A DNA stretch of 64,000 bases, from positions 2,170,001 to 2,234,000 of the forward strand of contig NZ_CP107549.1 in NCBI RefSeq assembly GCF_025837155.1, read 5' to 3'. This DNA comes from Pseudomonas sp. Z8(2022). GTDB lineage: Bacteria; Pseudomonadota; Gammaproteobacteria; Pseudomonadales; Pseudomonadaceae. The notes under the pieces are model-generated. The model was not told the origin of the DNA. It ran no database searches and saw nothing but the letters and a program-made list of their open reading frames with translations. The position numbers and the translations under genes are program-made. This document shows positions 50,974 through 59,572 of the stretch, one piece after another (the stretch's first letter is position 1; each line of letters begins with the position of its first letter).

Positions 50974-52161
50974 ATGTTTGTTCTTCGCACAGGCCTCCAG
51001 GGCAACGGCAAGACACTGAACACCATCAAGGAAGTCGACTTGAAAGCCGCCAAGGAAGGGCGTCAGGTCTACTATCACAACATTCGCGGTTTCAACCCTG
51101 GTGCGGAAGTGCTCCAGGCCGCCTGGGAAGAGTTCGACGATCCGTTGAAGTGGCACCTGCTGCCGCAGAACGCCATGATCGTCATCGACGAAGCTCAGAC
51201 CTTTTTTCGTGTCCGCAAGGCTGGTTCTGCCGTTCCTGACTACGCCAGTGCTCTGGAAACGATGCGTCATCGTGGGCATGAGCTGCACTGCATCACGCAG
51301 AATCCCGGCCTGCTCGACAGTCACTTCCGCAAGCTCTGCAACTCGCATATCCACTACGTCCGCGGCCACAAGGGGAAGGTCGTCAAGCGCTGGGAGTTTG
51401 AGCGGGTCAATCCAGAGGTTGAGAAGCGGAACAACTTCACCGATGGCCAAGCCACCCGCATTCTGCTCGATAAGAAGTATTTCGGCGTGTACCAGTCCGT
51501 TGCCGAAGGTTCAGAGCATCACATGAAGTTCAAGCCGCCTCGGGCGCTGTTCGTCCTGGGCGCTGCGCTGCTGGTTGTCGCTGTCCTGGGCTACCGTGTT
51601 TATCAGAGCCGCATTGCCACTCCTGACGACGCAGGGGCGCCTGTAGCAGAGCAGGGCGCAGGTTCGTTCATTCCGTCTCTACCTGCACCTGTTGCCGATG
51701 GTTCATTGCAGCCTCTGACCGTTGAGGAATACGTCGATCTGCGCGTGCCCAGGCTGCCGGATGTTCCCAGCTCTGCGCCGATCTATGACGAACTCACGCG
51801 GCCTGTCACGTATCCGAAGCTCTCGTGCGTCAACTCCAGCAACTCCGAGATGGTCGCGAGGAACCATAAGCGCATGGTCATGGGCTACCGTGACGGCAAG
51901 GTCTACGGGTGTCGCTGCAACACGCAGCAAGGCACGCGTTACGACGTGTCGTTTGAGGCGTGCATGGCGTACGTGGAGAACGGTGCATTCGATCATGCGA
52001 AACCCGACCGGGATCAGTTGCAGGCCGTCGCAGGGACCGGGACGGGCGACGCAGGAGCCGGCACGGGCACAGCGATGGCCGGCTATCATTCCCGACCAGT
52101 TGAGCCTGTGAGAGTGACCGTGATTCCCGATAGCAGCCGTCAACCCCGAAAGACTCTGTGA
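50974..52161 (+). CDS. Zot/gpI-type phage assembly ATPase
   Basis: 395 residues. Walker A GLQGNGKT (7-14) and Walker B MIVIDEAQ (68-75), then a single membrane helix (191-207) and a periplasmic tail with four cysteines. It drives virion extrusion through the inner membrane. With no gpIV in the unit, a host secretin must supply the outer-membrane pore. The Zot name reflects a Vibrio relative; no toxin role is implied. Confidence 0.92.
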   Translation: MFVLRTGLQGNGKTLNTIKEVDLKAAKEGRQVYYHNIRGFNPGAEVLQAAWEEFDDPLKWHLLPQNAMIVIDEAQTFFRVRKAGSAVPDYASALETMRHRGHELHCITQNPGLLDSHFRKLCNSHIHYVRGHKGKVVKRWEFERVNPEVEKRNNFTDGQATRILLDKKYFGVYQSVAEGSEHHMKFKPPRALFVLGAALLVVAVLGYRVYQSRIATPDDAGAPVAEQGAGSFIPSLPAPVADGSLQPLTVEEYVDLRVPRLPDVPSSAPIYDELTRPVTYPKLSCVNSSNSEMVARNHKRMVMGYRDGKVYGCRCNTQQGTRYDVSFEACMAYVENGAFDHAKPDRDQLQAVAGTGTGDAGAGTGTAMAGYHSRPVEPVRVTVIPDSSRQPRKTL

Positions 52162-52171
52162 GGCCATTTCC

Positions 52172-52249
52172 ATGTTTGAACTCGATCACTTGGTTGTCGC
52201 TGGAATCATCATCCTCGCCACAGGCGTCTTCGTCCTAGGCTTCGCATAA
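52172..52249 (+). CDS. Phage 25-aa membrane peptide ending at the Xer crossover
   Basis: Begins MFELDHLVVAGIIILATGVF and ends LGFA: a short acidic start and one hydrophobic helix. ATG 52172 follows the Zot stop by 10 bases. The last codons GGC TTC GCA TAA run through the phage XerC arm, and the stop ends on its last base. Coding is likely but unproven. Confidence 0.55.
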   Translation: MFELDHLVVAGIIILATGVFVLGFA

Positions 52250-52348
52250 TGTGGTTTCGGGTTATGTTGAGCCGGTGCCGTGGGACTATCCCCGGCCACG
52301 GCATGCCCGCCAGGGCAAGGCGTAACATCACCCGGTATTATGCGAAGC
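52239..52348. repeat. attP1/attP2 hairpin at the copy 1 / copy 2 junction
   Basis: Same as the left end except that the XerC arm reads GCTTCGCATAA (52239-52249), the phage's own version, perfectly complementary to the attP2 arm at 52338-52348. Confidence 0.85.
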
Positions 52349-52476
52349 GGTACCGTTTTGCTCGTCCAGGTCATCGAGGATCTGGCGAAAATGGTACCGA
52401 AATCTTTTGAGGTCTTGCGTTGATTTGGTACCATTTCCCCGATCGAGGATCTAACCTGGTTAAACGGAAAGGTACC
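52349..52476. promoter_or_regulatory. GGTACC operator array, copy 2
   Basis: GGTACC at 52349, 52393, 52427 and 52471, same 44-34-44 spacing. Confidence 0.55.
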
Positions 52477-52479
52477 AAA

Positions 52480-52734
52480 ATGCTTATAAAATTCGACGCT
52501 GATCAAGACATGGTTGACCGCCTCAAGCTGCATACTGGCGAGCGCGTGGCCAGCAAGGCTTACAAGTTTGCTGCTGAGGACGTTCCCGATATGGCCGCTG
52601 AAATCCGCGACCTGCGCCGTATAGTCGAGGATCGTAACCTTGAGATTCGTCGTCTCAAGGTAGTGATTGAACAGGCCCGTTCTGCTGCCGCTTTGCTGCT
52701 CGAAAAGACTGGCCAGACCGACGCATTTAGCTGA
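52480..52734 (+). CDS. Phage 84-aa coiled-coil protein, copy 2
   Basis: Identical to the protein at 46222-46476, including RBS and upstream repeats. Confidence 0.75.
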   Translation: MLIKFDADQDMVDRLKLHTGERVASKAYKFAAEDVPDMAAEIRDLRRIVEDRNLEIRRLKVVIEQARSAAALLLEKTGQTDAFS

Positions 52735-53003
52735 CTGGTCAAGTGCCGCGCCCCCGGCTCGTCGTGACAAGCTTCACCGTCGCGGCGAACGGAGGCACGG
52801 GCGAAGCGCACACTTGAACACCCCTCGACCCTCGTACTCTCCGCCTGGGGTGCAGGGAGAGCTTTACCCCCTGCATCCCTGGCCTCGCCGAGAGTCCCCG
52901 AAGGGCCCCCGGAGGGTGCTTTAGCGCCTTCTCGGGCTGCGCCGAGGTGGCGGCAAAGTCGGGTATAGGTGATACCCGACTTTTCTCCCATTTTGGGAAT
53001 TCC
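52735..53003. other. Hairpin-rich non-coding region, copy 2
   Basis: Stem 52843-52857 with 52869-52883 and terminator-like perfect hairpin 52955-52983. Having this candidate origin in neighbouring copies would allow a full genome to be replicated from one origin to the next. Confidence 0.5.
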
Positions 53004-53204
53004 TCAGTCCTTCCCTAGTACCTTCTCGCGGTACTCCAGCACGTCCTTGGTTGTCAGGTCTTTCAGGTGCTTCCAAAGCACAGCGTTGACTAAATCGGCC
53101 TCTGCCACGTCTTCGCGGGTCTCCACGATCATGTTGATTCGGCGCTCTTTGATCACGTCGACGAATTCGTCTCTGACGCGGTAGGGCTTGGTCACGTTGC
53201 TCAT
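53004..53204 (-). CDS. Putative phage repressor, copy 2
   Basis: Identical to 46746-46946; extra copies raise repressor dose and could strengthen superinfection immunity. Confidence 0.65.
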   Translation of the reverse strand: MSNVTKPYRVRDEFVDVIKERRINMIVETREDVAEADLVNAVLWKHLKDLTTKDVLEYREKVLGKD

Positions 53205-53234
53205 TTCCTGTCGTGCCTCTGGTGGTGGTTATCT

Positions 53235-53297
53235 TGTCACGTGTTGCTCTGTAACGCGTAACAGCGTATAAGTTCCCTGAACCTGTAACGCGTTACG
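53235..53297 (+). promoter_or_regulatory. Replication promoter and operators, copy 2
   Basis: TTGCTC 53244-53249, TATAAG 53267-53272, operators 53250-53263 and 53284-53297. Confidence 0.7.
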
Positions 53298-53314
53298 CTG
53301 AAACGGATAGCCGG

Positions 53315-54352
53315 ATGATCGATTGGATAGCCGCCATCATTGAGCTTCACCACGCGCCCTTGCGGAGCGGTGAGGTTATTTGCGTCGAGGCTGACGGCTC
53401 TGTGGCCTGGTCTACTCCTCGCAAAATGCTGGTTCGCGGTTCCCATGAATCAACGATCCATGTCCGCAGCATAGGCGGCGACGGCAAGGGTAATGCCACC
53501 CACCTGTATCTCGATGGCAATCCTTCCAAGTGGCTCCAGGGCCATAACCTCGTCGGCTCTGATGATCTGCTTGCCCTGGTCTTCGATGCTTTTACTCGCC
53601 TGGTTGCTGTTCTTGGTTTGACTCCGAATGATTTTGAAGTTCGAAAGGTGAGGGTAGGGGAGTATCGAATAACTCGGGTTGACTATAACCGTATGTTCGA
53701 ACTTCCAAGCCGCGCAGATGTTCGCGCCTGGCTCCGCGCCGGTGAATTCAAGTGTAAGTCACGCCATGGGCGTCCTGTTGCGAACAGGGGCACACTTACT
53801 TTCGGTAAGGGTTCGTCGCACTGGTCTGTCGTTTGTTATTGCAAAGCTGATGAAATTAACGCGGGCGGCTCTCACCGACTTCCAGAGGAACTGCATCAGT
53901 TCACTGAAATTTATGACTGGCTCGACAATAAGCTTCGTGTCGAGCTTCGTTTACGCAGCAAGAAGCTTAAAGCGCTTGGCTTTGAAACGGCCAAAACACT
54001 TACCCCGGCGGCTTTATGGGCTCTGTACCGCCAGTTTATAGGGGAACTTGATATGTCAGAGCAAATTGAACTCAATTCTGAGCAACTCCTTGAGCTTCCT
54101 ACTAAGGTGCGAGGTACTTATGCCCTTTGGAAACAAGGTCATGACTTGCGGGAAATGATGCCCAACGGTACATATTACCGTCACCGTGATGTTCTCATGG
54201 GTTTCGGTATTGATATCAATATTCGCTGTGATCGTCGCGACGACAGTAACGTTATTCCGATGATCCGCGTTATTGAAGCCGCCCCCGCCAAAATTCCTTC
54301 GTTCTTTTTTGAGAAGGGTCTTGTCCATCATTCAACTCGGCGGGTTGGTTAA
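53315..54352 (+). CDS. Phage replication initiator II/X family, copy 2
   Basis: Identical to 47057-48094, frame intact. Confidence 0.9.
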   Translation: MIDWIAAIIELHHAPLRSGEVICVEADGSVAWSTPRKMLVRGSHESTIHVRSIGGDGKGNATHLYLDGNPSKWLQGHNLVGSDDLLALVFDAFTRLVAVLGLTPNDFEVRKVRVGEYRITRVDYNRMFELPSRADVRAWLRAGEFKCKSRHGRPVANRGTLTFGKGSSHWSVVCYCKADEINAGGSHRLPEELHQFTEIYDWLDNKLRVELRLRSKKLKALGFETAKTLTPAALWALYRQFIGELDMSEQIELNSEQLLELPTKVRGTYALWKQGHDLREMMPNGTYYRHRDVLMGFGIDINIRCDRRDDSNVIPMIRVIEAAPAKIPSFFFEKGLVHHSTRRVG

Positions 54353-54585
54353 TGAAAAGCATGTTTGATACTTACTTTGGCGGCGCAGTTTCTTCTAGGG
54401 CTAAGATGCAAGAAAAGATTCGTCAGATGAAAACAGACGGCAGCGTCATTGAGGAAACGGCTAAGGCTGTCGAATCTCGCACGGCTGCTGAACTTGTTGA
54501 CGCTCAAGTTTCAATTAACAAAGAGCGCCAATGGAAAATCATTCAAAACACAAAGTCCGCTCCCTACTGTGGTGAGCGTTATTAA
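54352..54585 (+). CDS. Phage 77-aa protein, copy 2
   Basis: Identical to 48094-48327, same one-base overlap with the replication gene. Confidence 0.75.
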   Translation: MKSMFDTYFGGAVSSRAKMQEKIRQMKTDGSVIEETAKAVESRTAAELVDAQVSINKERQWKIIQNTKSAPYCGERY

Positions 54586-54650
54586 TCTGCCCGGTTGGGC
54601 ATTAACTAAGCTGGCATAAGTTCCAGCGCCGCAACTCAAGAGGCTACACA

Positions 54651-54953
54651 ATGGAAATTACTGTTCTCGTAACTGCAAGCTGCACTTACCGCTCCGGCAC
54701 TTCTGGCAAGGGTAATCCTTACACTATGGCTGAGGCGTTCGCTGTTCTCCCTGGTGTCGATTTTCCGCAAAAGTTCTCCTACTACTGCCAGGATGTTCGT
54801 GAGGTTCTTCCGCAAGGTGAATATCTCGCGCCGTTGACTGGTGAAGTAAAAGACGGTCGTCTCGTCTTCAACGTCGATCCCCGCCAGGCTCGCCGCAAGG
54901 CCGCTCCTGAAAAGCCTGCTGCAGCTCAACAGCAGCAATCAAAAACGGCCTAA
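54651..54953 (+). CDS. Phage ssDNA-binding protein, copy 2
   Basis: Identical to 48393-48695. Confidence 0.88.
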   Translation: MEITVLVTASCTYRSGTSGKGNPYTMAEAFAVLPGVDFPQKFSYYCQDVREVLPQGEYLAPLTGEVKDGRLVFNVDPRQARRKAAPEKPAAAQQQQSKTA

Positions 54954-54968
54954 GGGGAGACCGCCGCC

Positions 54969-55058
54969 ATGCTTCGTTACCTCTCGATGTTCGCTATAGG
55001 CCTCTGCACTGGCTACGTGTGGGCGTTCGCTGACTTCGCTCTGGCGGCCACCTTTTGA
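54969..55058 (+). CDS. Phage 29-aa membrane protein, copy 2
   Basis: Identical to 48711-48800. Confidence 0.7.
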   Translation: MLRYLSMFAIGLCTGYVWAFADFALAATF

Positions 55059-55255
55059 ACGCGATTACCTGCGATGGCACTTGGTCAACTTCCGGCGGCA
55101 CTCCCGTGTGCACCGGAACTTTGCAAAGTGTCTCGCTCAACGAACTTAACCAGCCCTGGTTAAGCGCCGAAGAATATGAGCAACTGCGCGGCGACGCAAT
55201 TCAGTTGTTCATGATCGTCTTTGGCTTTCTTGTGCTCAAAAAGGCACTTTCTTAG
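55055..55255 (+). CDS. Phage minor coat-like protein, copy 2
   Basis: Identical to 48797-48997, TTG start overlapping the upstream stop. Confidence 0.7.
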   Translation: MNAITCDGTWSTSGGTPVCTGTLQSVSLNELNQPWLSAEEYEQLRGDAIQLFMIVFGFLVLKKALS

Positions 55256-55271
55256 CAATGGAGTAATACAA

Positions 55272-55472
55272 ATGAAAGCATTCAATGTCGTGCGTAAGTA
55301 CGGTCGTCAAGCTGCTGTTGCTGCGACTTCTCTTCTGGCTGTTCCGGCCTTCGCCGCTGTCGATACCACCGAGCTCGATGGTGCAAAAACTGACGCTATG
55401 GCTGTCTGCGCTATCGTTTTCGGCATTCTCGTGGCTATTGCCGCGTACAAGTACGTCCGTCGCGCCCTGTAA
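55272..55472 (+). CDS. Phage major coat protein, copy 2
   Basis: Identical to 49014-49214. Confidence 0.9.
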   Translation: MKAFNVVRKYGRQAAVAATSLLAVPAFAAVDTTELDGAKTDAMAVCAIVFGILVAIAAYKYVRRAL

Positions 55473-55488
55473 TCGGGCTGGCGTCAAT

Positions 55489-55520
55489 AAAGCCCGGTAC
55501 TCGTTATCGGGCTTTTTTTT
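55489..55520 (+). terminator. Terminator after major coat gene, copy 2
   Basis: Same hairpin and T run as 49231-49262. Confidence 0.9.
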
Positions 55521-55532
55521 GAGGGGTAGGGC

Positions 55533-55604
55533 ATGGACGGTAATTTTATAGTCTTCGTTATTGTCCTGATTTGTTTTTGGACAATCTTTTTCGGGCGGGT
55601 TTGA
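55533..55604 (+). CDS. Phage 23-aa membrane protein, copy 2
   Basis: Identical to 49275-49346. Confidence 0.6.
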   Translation: MDGNFIVFVIVLICFWTIFFGRV

Positions 55605-55605
55605 T

Positions 55606-56919
55606 ATGCGTATATGTATAATCCTTGCTCTGTCTCTTTTGTTTTCAACTGCAAGTTATGCCGAGAGGTATTATTGGCGCGTAGCATTTCCCGAACCCTC
55701 CGCCACACAATATCCGTCTGCTGCTGCTGCATGTGCTGCTAACCATCAGTATTACGCGTCCGTTCATGGTGGCTCATATGCAGCGATTGAGCATGAAATA
55801 ATTAAGAATTCGGAAACTGTTTGGACGTGTGAGACCTACGGGCTTAATAGGAACCCTTATAGCGGTCAGTTGGAGAGATATGGCAAGTGGAGCAACGCTG
55901 CTCAGCGATATGGTGATGGGTGCGAGGGGTTGGACTATGACCCGTTAACTGGCGGCTGTAAGGCTCCCTCGCAGTGCGAATCCAAGGCTGGCCAGAGCAC
56001 CACTTGGTCAATGCTGCGCCCCGACCTTAACGGCCTTGGTCCTATCGAATATGGCTGTGAGGCTGGCTGCCGTATCGCTCTTGGTACGTCTGAATGCGCC
56101 CCGGTATCGGAAGGTGCTGAAACCGGCGTTTGCTGGGGCGTTGGCAGTTATACCGGCGCCGAATGTGAGCCCGGCGATAACCCTACCGGTGGCACGCCGC
56201 CGACCGATCCAACCGACCCAACTGACCCGACCGACCCGCCGCCAGATTGCGGCGACGATCATGTCTGGTCGGGCACTACCTGCGTGCCGAAGCCGCCGGA
56301 AGACTGCGACCCAAGCACCGGCGAAGTCTGCCCACCTGATGATGGAGACGGCGATGGCGACGGCGATGGTGACGGCGATGGCGACGGTGACGGTGATGGC
56401 GATGGCGATGGCGACGGCGATGGTGAATGTGATCCTGCTACCGATCCGGCTCAATGCGCTGGTAATGGCGGTGGCGACTGCGACCCTCTAACTGATCCTG
56501 ATCAATGCAAGGGTAACGACGACGGCAAGCCATCCGTCCAGGGCGAAGGGTGCGACGCCGAACTCAAGTGTTCGGGCGACGTTATTCAATGCGCCATTCT
56601 GCGCAAACAAAAAGAGCAAGTTTGTTCCTGGGACTATGACAAGGCCAAGGATCAAATTGAACAGGCCGTTAATTCTCCTGAGTACGAACTTAATACTGAG
56701 ACCATCAACCTGGGCAACTCATTCTCGGAGGGCGCTAACGGCTCGCGTTGGCTTAGTTCCGGTTGTCCTTCGCCTCGTTCTTTCTCTGTAATTGGTCGTT
56801 CTTATTCGCTGTCTTGGGAGCCTGTCTGTGACTTCGCGTCTTCGCTGTCGTACGTGATTGTTGCTATGGCTGGCTTGTTCTTCGCTGTTTATGTTGGTCG
56901 CGGTTTAGGAGGTCAGTGA
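55606..56919 (+). CDS. Phage adsorption protein, copy 2
   Basis: Identical to 49348-50661, including the length of the Asp-Gly repeat, which might be expected to vary between old copies. Confidence 0.85.
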   Translation: MRICIILALSLLFSTASYAERYYWRVAFPEPSATQYPSAAAACAANHQYYASVHGGSYAAIEHEIIKNSETVWTCETYGLNRNPYSGQLERYGKWSNAAQRYGDGCEGLDYDPLTGGCKAPSQCESKAGQSTTWSMLRPDLNGLGPIEYGCEAGCRIALGTSECAPVSEGAETGVCWGVGSYTGAECEPGDNPTGGTPPTDPTDPTDPTDPPPDCGDDHVWSGTTCVPKPPEDCDPSTGEVCPPDDGDGDGDGDGDGDGDGDGDGDGDGDGDGECDPATDPAQCAGNGGGDCDPLTDPDQCKGNDDGKPSVQGEGCDAELKCSGDVIQCAILRKQKEQVCSWDYDKAKDQIEQAVNSPEYELNTETINLGNSFSEGANGSRWLSSGCPSPRSFSVIGRSYSLSWEPVCDFASSLSYVIVAMAGLFFAVYVGRGLGGQ

Positions 56920-56920
56920 T

Positions 56921-57223
56921 ATGCCTTTTGTTGCTATTTTCAGCTTTCTATCAACTATTGCCGGGCCGTTGGTTCGGCGCATTCTGACCGCCCTGGGCAT
57001 CGGCATGCTGACGTTTGCCGGTTTTCAGGTTTCGGTTAATGCTGCGAAAACATATGTACAAAACAACTTTTCCGGGTTGCCGTCTGACGTTGTTCAGATT
57101 CTCGGCCTGCTCAAGTTCGATATTGCCGTGAATATCGTGTTTGCCGCTGTTATTACTCGCGCTGTAATCGCTGGTATGGACAAAGTAACGGGCGGCATTA
57201 GCAAGCTCGGTCCGGTCAAGTGA
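56921..57223 (+). CDS. Phage DUF2523 / gpVI-like protein, copy 2
   Basis: Identical to 50663-50965. Confidence 0.85.
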   Translation: MPFVAIFSFLSTIAGPLVRRILTALGIGMLTFAGFQVSVNAAKTYVQNNFSGLPSDVVQILGLLKFDIAVNIVFAAVITRAVIAGMDKVTGGISKLGPVK

Positions 57224-57231
57224 GGTGATGT

Positions 57232-58419
57232 ATGTTTGTTCTTCGCACAGGCCTCCAGGGCAACGGCAAGACACTGAACACCATCAAGGAAGTCGACTTG
57301 AAAGCCGCCAAGGAAGGGCGTCAGGTCTACTATCACAACATTCGCGGTTTCAACCCTGGTGCGGAAGTGCTCCAGGCCGCCTGGGAAGAGTTCGACGATC
57401 CGTTGAAGTGGCACCTGCTGCCGCAGAACGCCATGATCGTCATCGACGAAGCTCAGACCTTTTTTCGTGTCCGCAAGGCTGGTTCTGCCGTTCCTGACTA
57501 CGCCAGTGCTCTGGAAACGATGCGTCATCGTGGGCATGAGCTGCACTGCATCACGCAGAATCCCGGCCTGCTCGACAGTCACTTCCGCAAGCTCTGCAAC
57601 TCGCATATCCACTACGTCCGCGGCCACAAGGGGAAGGTCGTCAAGCGCTGGGAGTTTGAGCGGGTCAATCCAGAGGTTGAGAAGCGGAACAACTTCACCG
57701 ATGGCCAAGCCACCCGCATTCTGCTCGATAAGAAGTATTTCGGCGTGTACCAGTCCGTTGCCGAAGGTTCAGAGCATCACATGAAGTTCAAGCCGCCTCG
57801 GGCGCTGTTCGTCCTGGGCGCTGCGCTGCTGGTTGTCGCTGTCCTGGGCTACCGTGTTTATCAGAGCCGCATTGCCACTCCTGACGACGCAGGGGCGCCT
57901 GTAGCAGAGCAGGGCGCAGGTTCGTTCATTCCGTCTCTACCTGCACCTGTTGCCGATGGTTCATTGCAGCCTCTGACCGTTGAGGAATACGTCGATCTGC
58001 GCGTGCCCAGGCTGCCGGATGTTCCCAGCTCTGCGCCGATCTATGACGAACTCACGCGGCCTGTCACGTATCCGAAGCTCTCGTGCGTCAACTCCAGCAA
58101 CTCCGAGATGGTCGCGAGGAACCATAAGCGCATGGTCATGGGCTACCGTGACGGCAAGGTCTACGGGTGTCGCTGCAACACGCAGCAAGGCACGCGTTAC
58201 GACGTGTCGTTTGAGGCGTGCATGGCGTACGTGGAGAACGGTGCATTCGATCATGCGAAACCCGACCGGGATCAGTTGCAGGCCGTCGCAGGGACCGGGA
58301 CGGGCGACGCAGGAGCCGGCACGGGCACAGCGATGGCCGGCTATCATTCCCGACCAGTTGAGCCTGTGAGAGTGACCGTGATTCCCGATAGCAGCCGTCA
58401 ACCCCGAAAGACTCTGTGA
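57232..58419 (+). CDS. Zot/gpI assembly ATPase, copy 2
   Basis: Identical to 50974-52161. Confidence 0.92.
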   Translation: MFVLRTGLQGNGKTLNTIKEVDLKAAKEGRQVYYHNIRGFNPGAEVLQAAWEEFDDPLKWHLLPQNAMIVIDEAQTFFRVRKAGSAVPDYASALETMRHRGHELHCITQNPGLLDSHFRKLCNSHIHYVRGHKGKVVKRWEFERVNPEVEKRNNFTDGQATRILLDKKYFGVYQSVAEGSEHHMKFKPPRALFVLGAALLVVAVLGYRVYQSRIATPDDAGAPVAEQGAGSFIPSLPAPVADGSLQPLTVEEYVDLRVPRLPDVPSSAPIYDELTRPVTYPKLSCVNSSNSEMVARNHKRMVMGYRDGKVYGCRCNTQQGTRYDVSFEACMAYVENGAFDHAKPDRDQLQAVAGTGTGDAGAGTGTAMAGYHSRPVEPVRVTVIPDSSRQPRKTL

Positions 58420-58429
58420 GGCCATTTCC

Positions 58430-58507
58430 ATGTTTGAACTCGATCACTTGGTTGTCGCTGGAATCATCATCCTCGCCACAGGCGTCTTCGTCCTAGGCTT
58501 CGCATAA
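58430..58507 (+). CDS. Phage 25-aa membrane peptide, copy 2
   Basis: Identical to 52172-52249; again stops on the last base of the XerC arm. Confidence 0.55.
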   Translation: MFELDHLVVAGIIILATGVFVLGFA

Positions 58508-58606
58508 TGTGGTTTCGGGTTATGTTGAGCCGGTGCCGTGGGACTATCCCCGGCCACGGCATGCCCGCCAGGGCAAGGCGTAACATCACCCGGTATTATG
58601 CGAAGC
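58497..58606. repeat. attP1/attP2 hairpin at the copy 2 / copy 3 junction
   Basis: XerC arm GCTTCGCATAA at 58497-58507 and inverted partner ending at 58606, as at the previous junction. Confidence 0.85.
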
Positions 58607-58734
58607 GGTACCGTTTTGCTCGTCCAGGTCATCGAGGATCTGGCGAAAATGGTACCGAAATCTTTTGAGGTCTTGCGTTGATTTGGTACCATTTCCCCGA
58701 TCGAGGATCTAACCTGGTTAAACGGAAAGGTACC
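58607..58734. promoter_or_regulatory. GGTACC operator array, copy 3
   Basis: GGTACC at 58607, 58651, 58685 and 58729. Confidence 0.55.
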
Positions 58735-58737
58735 AAA

Positions 58738-58992
58738 ATGCTTATAAAATTCGACGCTGATCAAGACATGGTTGACCGCCTCAAGCTGCATACTGGCGAG
58801 CGCGTGGCCAGCAAGGCTTACAAGTTTGCTGCTGAGGACGTTCCCGATATGGCCGCTGAAATCCGCGACCTGCGCCGTATAGTCGAGGATCGTAACCTTG
58901 AGATTCGTCGTCTCAAGGTAGTGATTGAACAGGCCCGTTCTGCTGCCGCTTTGCTGCTCGAAAAGACTGGCCAGACCGACGCATTTAGCTGA
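58738..58992 (+). CDS. Phage 84-aa coiled-coil protein, copy 3
   Basis: Identical to 46222-46476. Confidence 0.75.
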   Translation: MLIKFDADQDMVDRLKLHTGERVASKAYKFAAEDVPDMAAEIRDLRRIVEDRNLEIRRLKVVIEQARSAAALLLEKTGQTDAFS

Positions 58993-59261
58993 CTGGTCAA
59001 GTGCCGCGCCCCCGGCTCGTCGTGACAAGCTTCACCGTCGCGGCGAACGGAGGCACGGGCGAAGCGCACACTTGAACACCCCTCGACCCTCGTACTCTCC
59101 GCCTGGGGTGCAGGGAGAGCTTTACCCCCTGCATCCCTGGCCTCGCCGAGAGTCCCCGAAGGGCCCCCGGAGGGTGCTTTAGCGCCTTCTCGGGCTGCGC
59201 CGAGGTGGCGGCAAAGTCGGGTATAGGTGATACCCGACTTTTCTCCCATTTTGGGAATTCC
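58993..59261. other. Hairpin-rich non-coding region, copy 3
   Basis: Stem 59101-59115 with 59127-59141; perfect hairpin 59213-59241. Confidence 0.5.
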
Positions 59262-59462
59262 TCAGTCCTTCCCTAGTACCTTCTCGCGGTACTCCAGCAC
59301 GTCCTTGGTTGTCAGGTCTTTCAGGTGCTTCCAAAGCACAGCGTTGACTAAATCGGCCTCTGCCACGTCTTCGCGGGTCTCCACGATCATGTTGATTCGG
59401 CGCTCTTTGATCACGTCGACGAATTCGTCTCTGACGCGGTAGGGCTTGGTCACGTTGCTCAT
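59262..59462 (-). CDS. Putative phage repressor, copy 3
   Basis: Identical to 46746-46946. Confidence 0.65.
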   Translation of the reverse strand: MSNVTKPYRVRDEFVDVIKERRINMIVETREDVAEADLVNAVLWKHLKDLTTKDVLEYREKVLGKD

Positions 59463-59492
59463 TTCCTGTCGTGCCTCTGGTGGTGGTTATCT

Positions 59493-59555
59493 TGTCACGT
59501 GTTGCTCTGTAACGCGTAACAGCGTATAAGTTCCCTGAACCTGTAACGCGTTACG
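59493..59555 (+). promoter_or_regulatory. Replication promoter and operators, copy 3
   Basis: TTGCTC 59502-59507, TATAAG 59525-59530, operators 59508-59521 and 59542-59555. Confidence 0.7.
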
Positions 59556-59572
59556 CTGAAACGGATAGCCGG

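Larger units (their letters stand above)
45992..52249 (+). mobile_element. Integrated filamentous phage (inovirus), copy 1
   Basis: 6258-bp unit bounded by XerC-arm crossover points. Contains a full inovirus set: replication initiator, ssDNA-binding protein, coat proteins, TspB-type adsorption protein, DUF2523/gpVI and Zot/gpI. No integrase, transposase or gpIV secretin is encoded, so integration and exit must use host proteins. Base composition is visibly more AT-rich than the flanking host genes. Confidence 0.95.
52250..58507 (+). mobile_element. Integrated filamentous phage, copy 2
   Basis: Every encoded protein is identical to copy 1 and each start is offset by exactly 6258. No difference was noticed between the copies apart from the two bases at the left chromosomal junction. 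Confidence 0.95.

Noticed and set aside
50974..52161. Zot annotated as a toxin
   Set aside because: Walker motifs, membrane topology and place in the operon show a phage assembly ATPase; nothing here supports enterotoxic activity.
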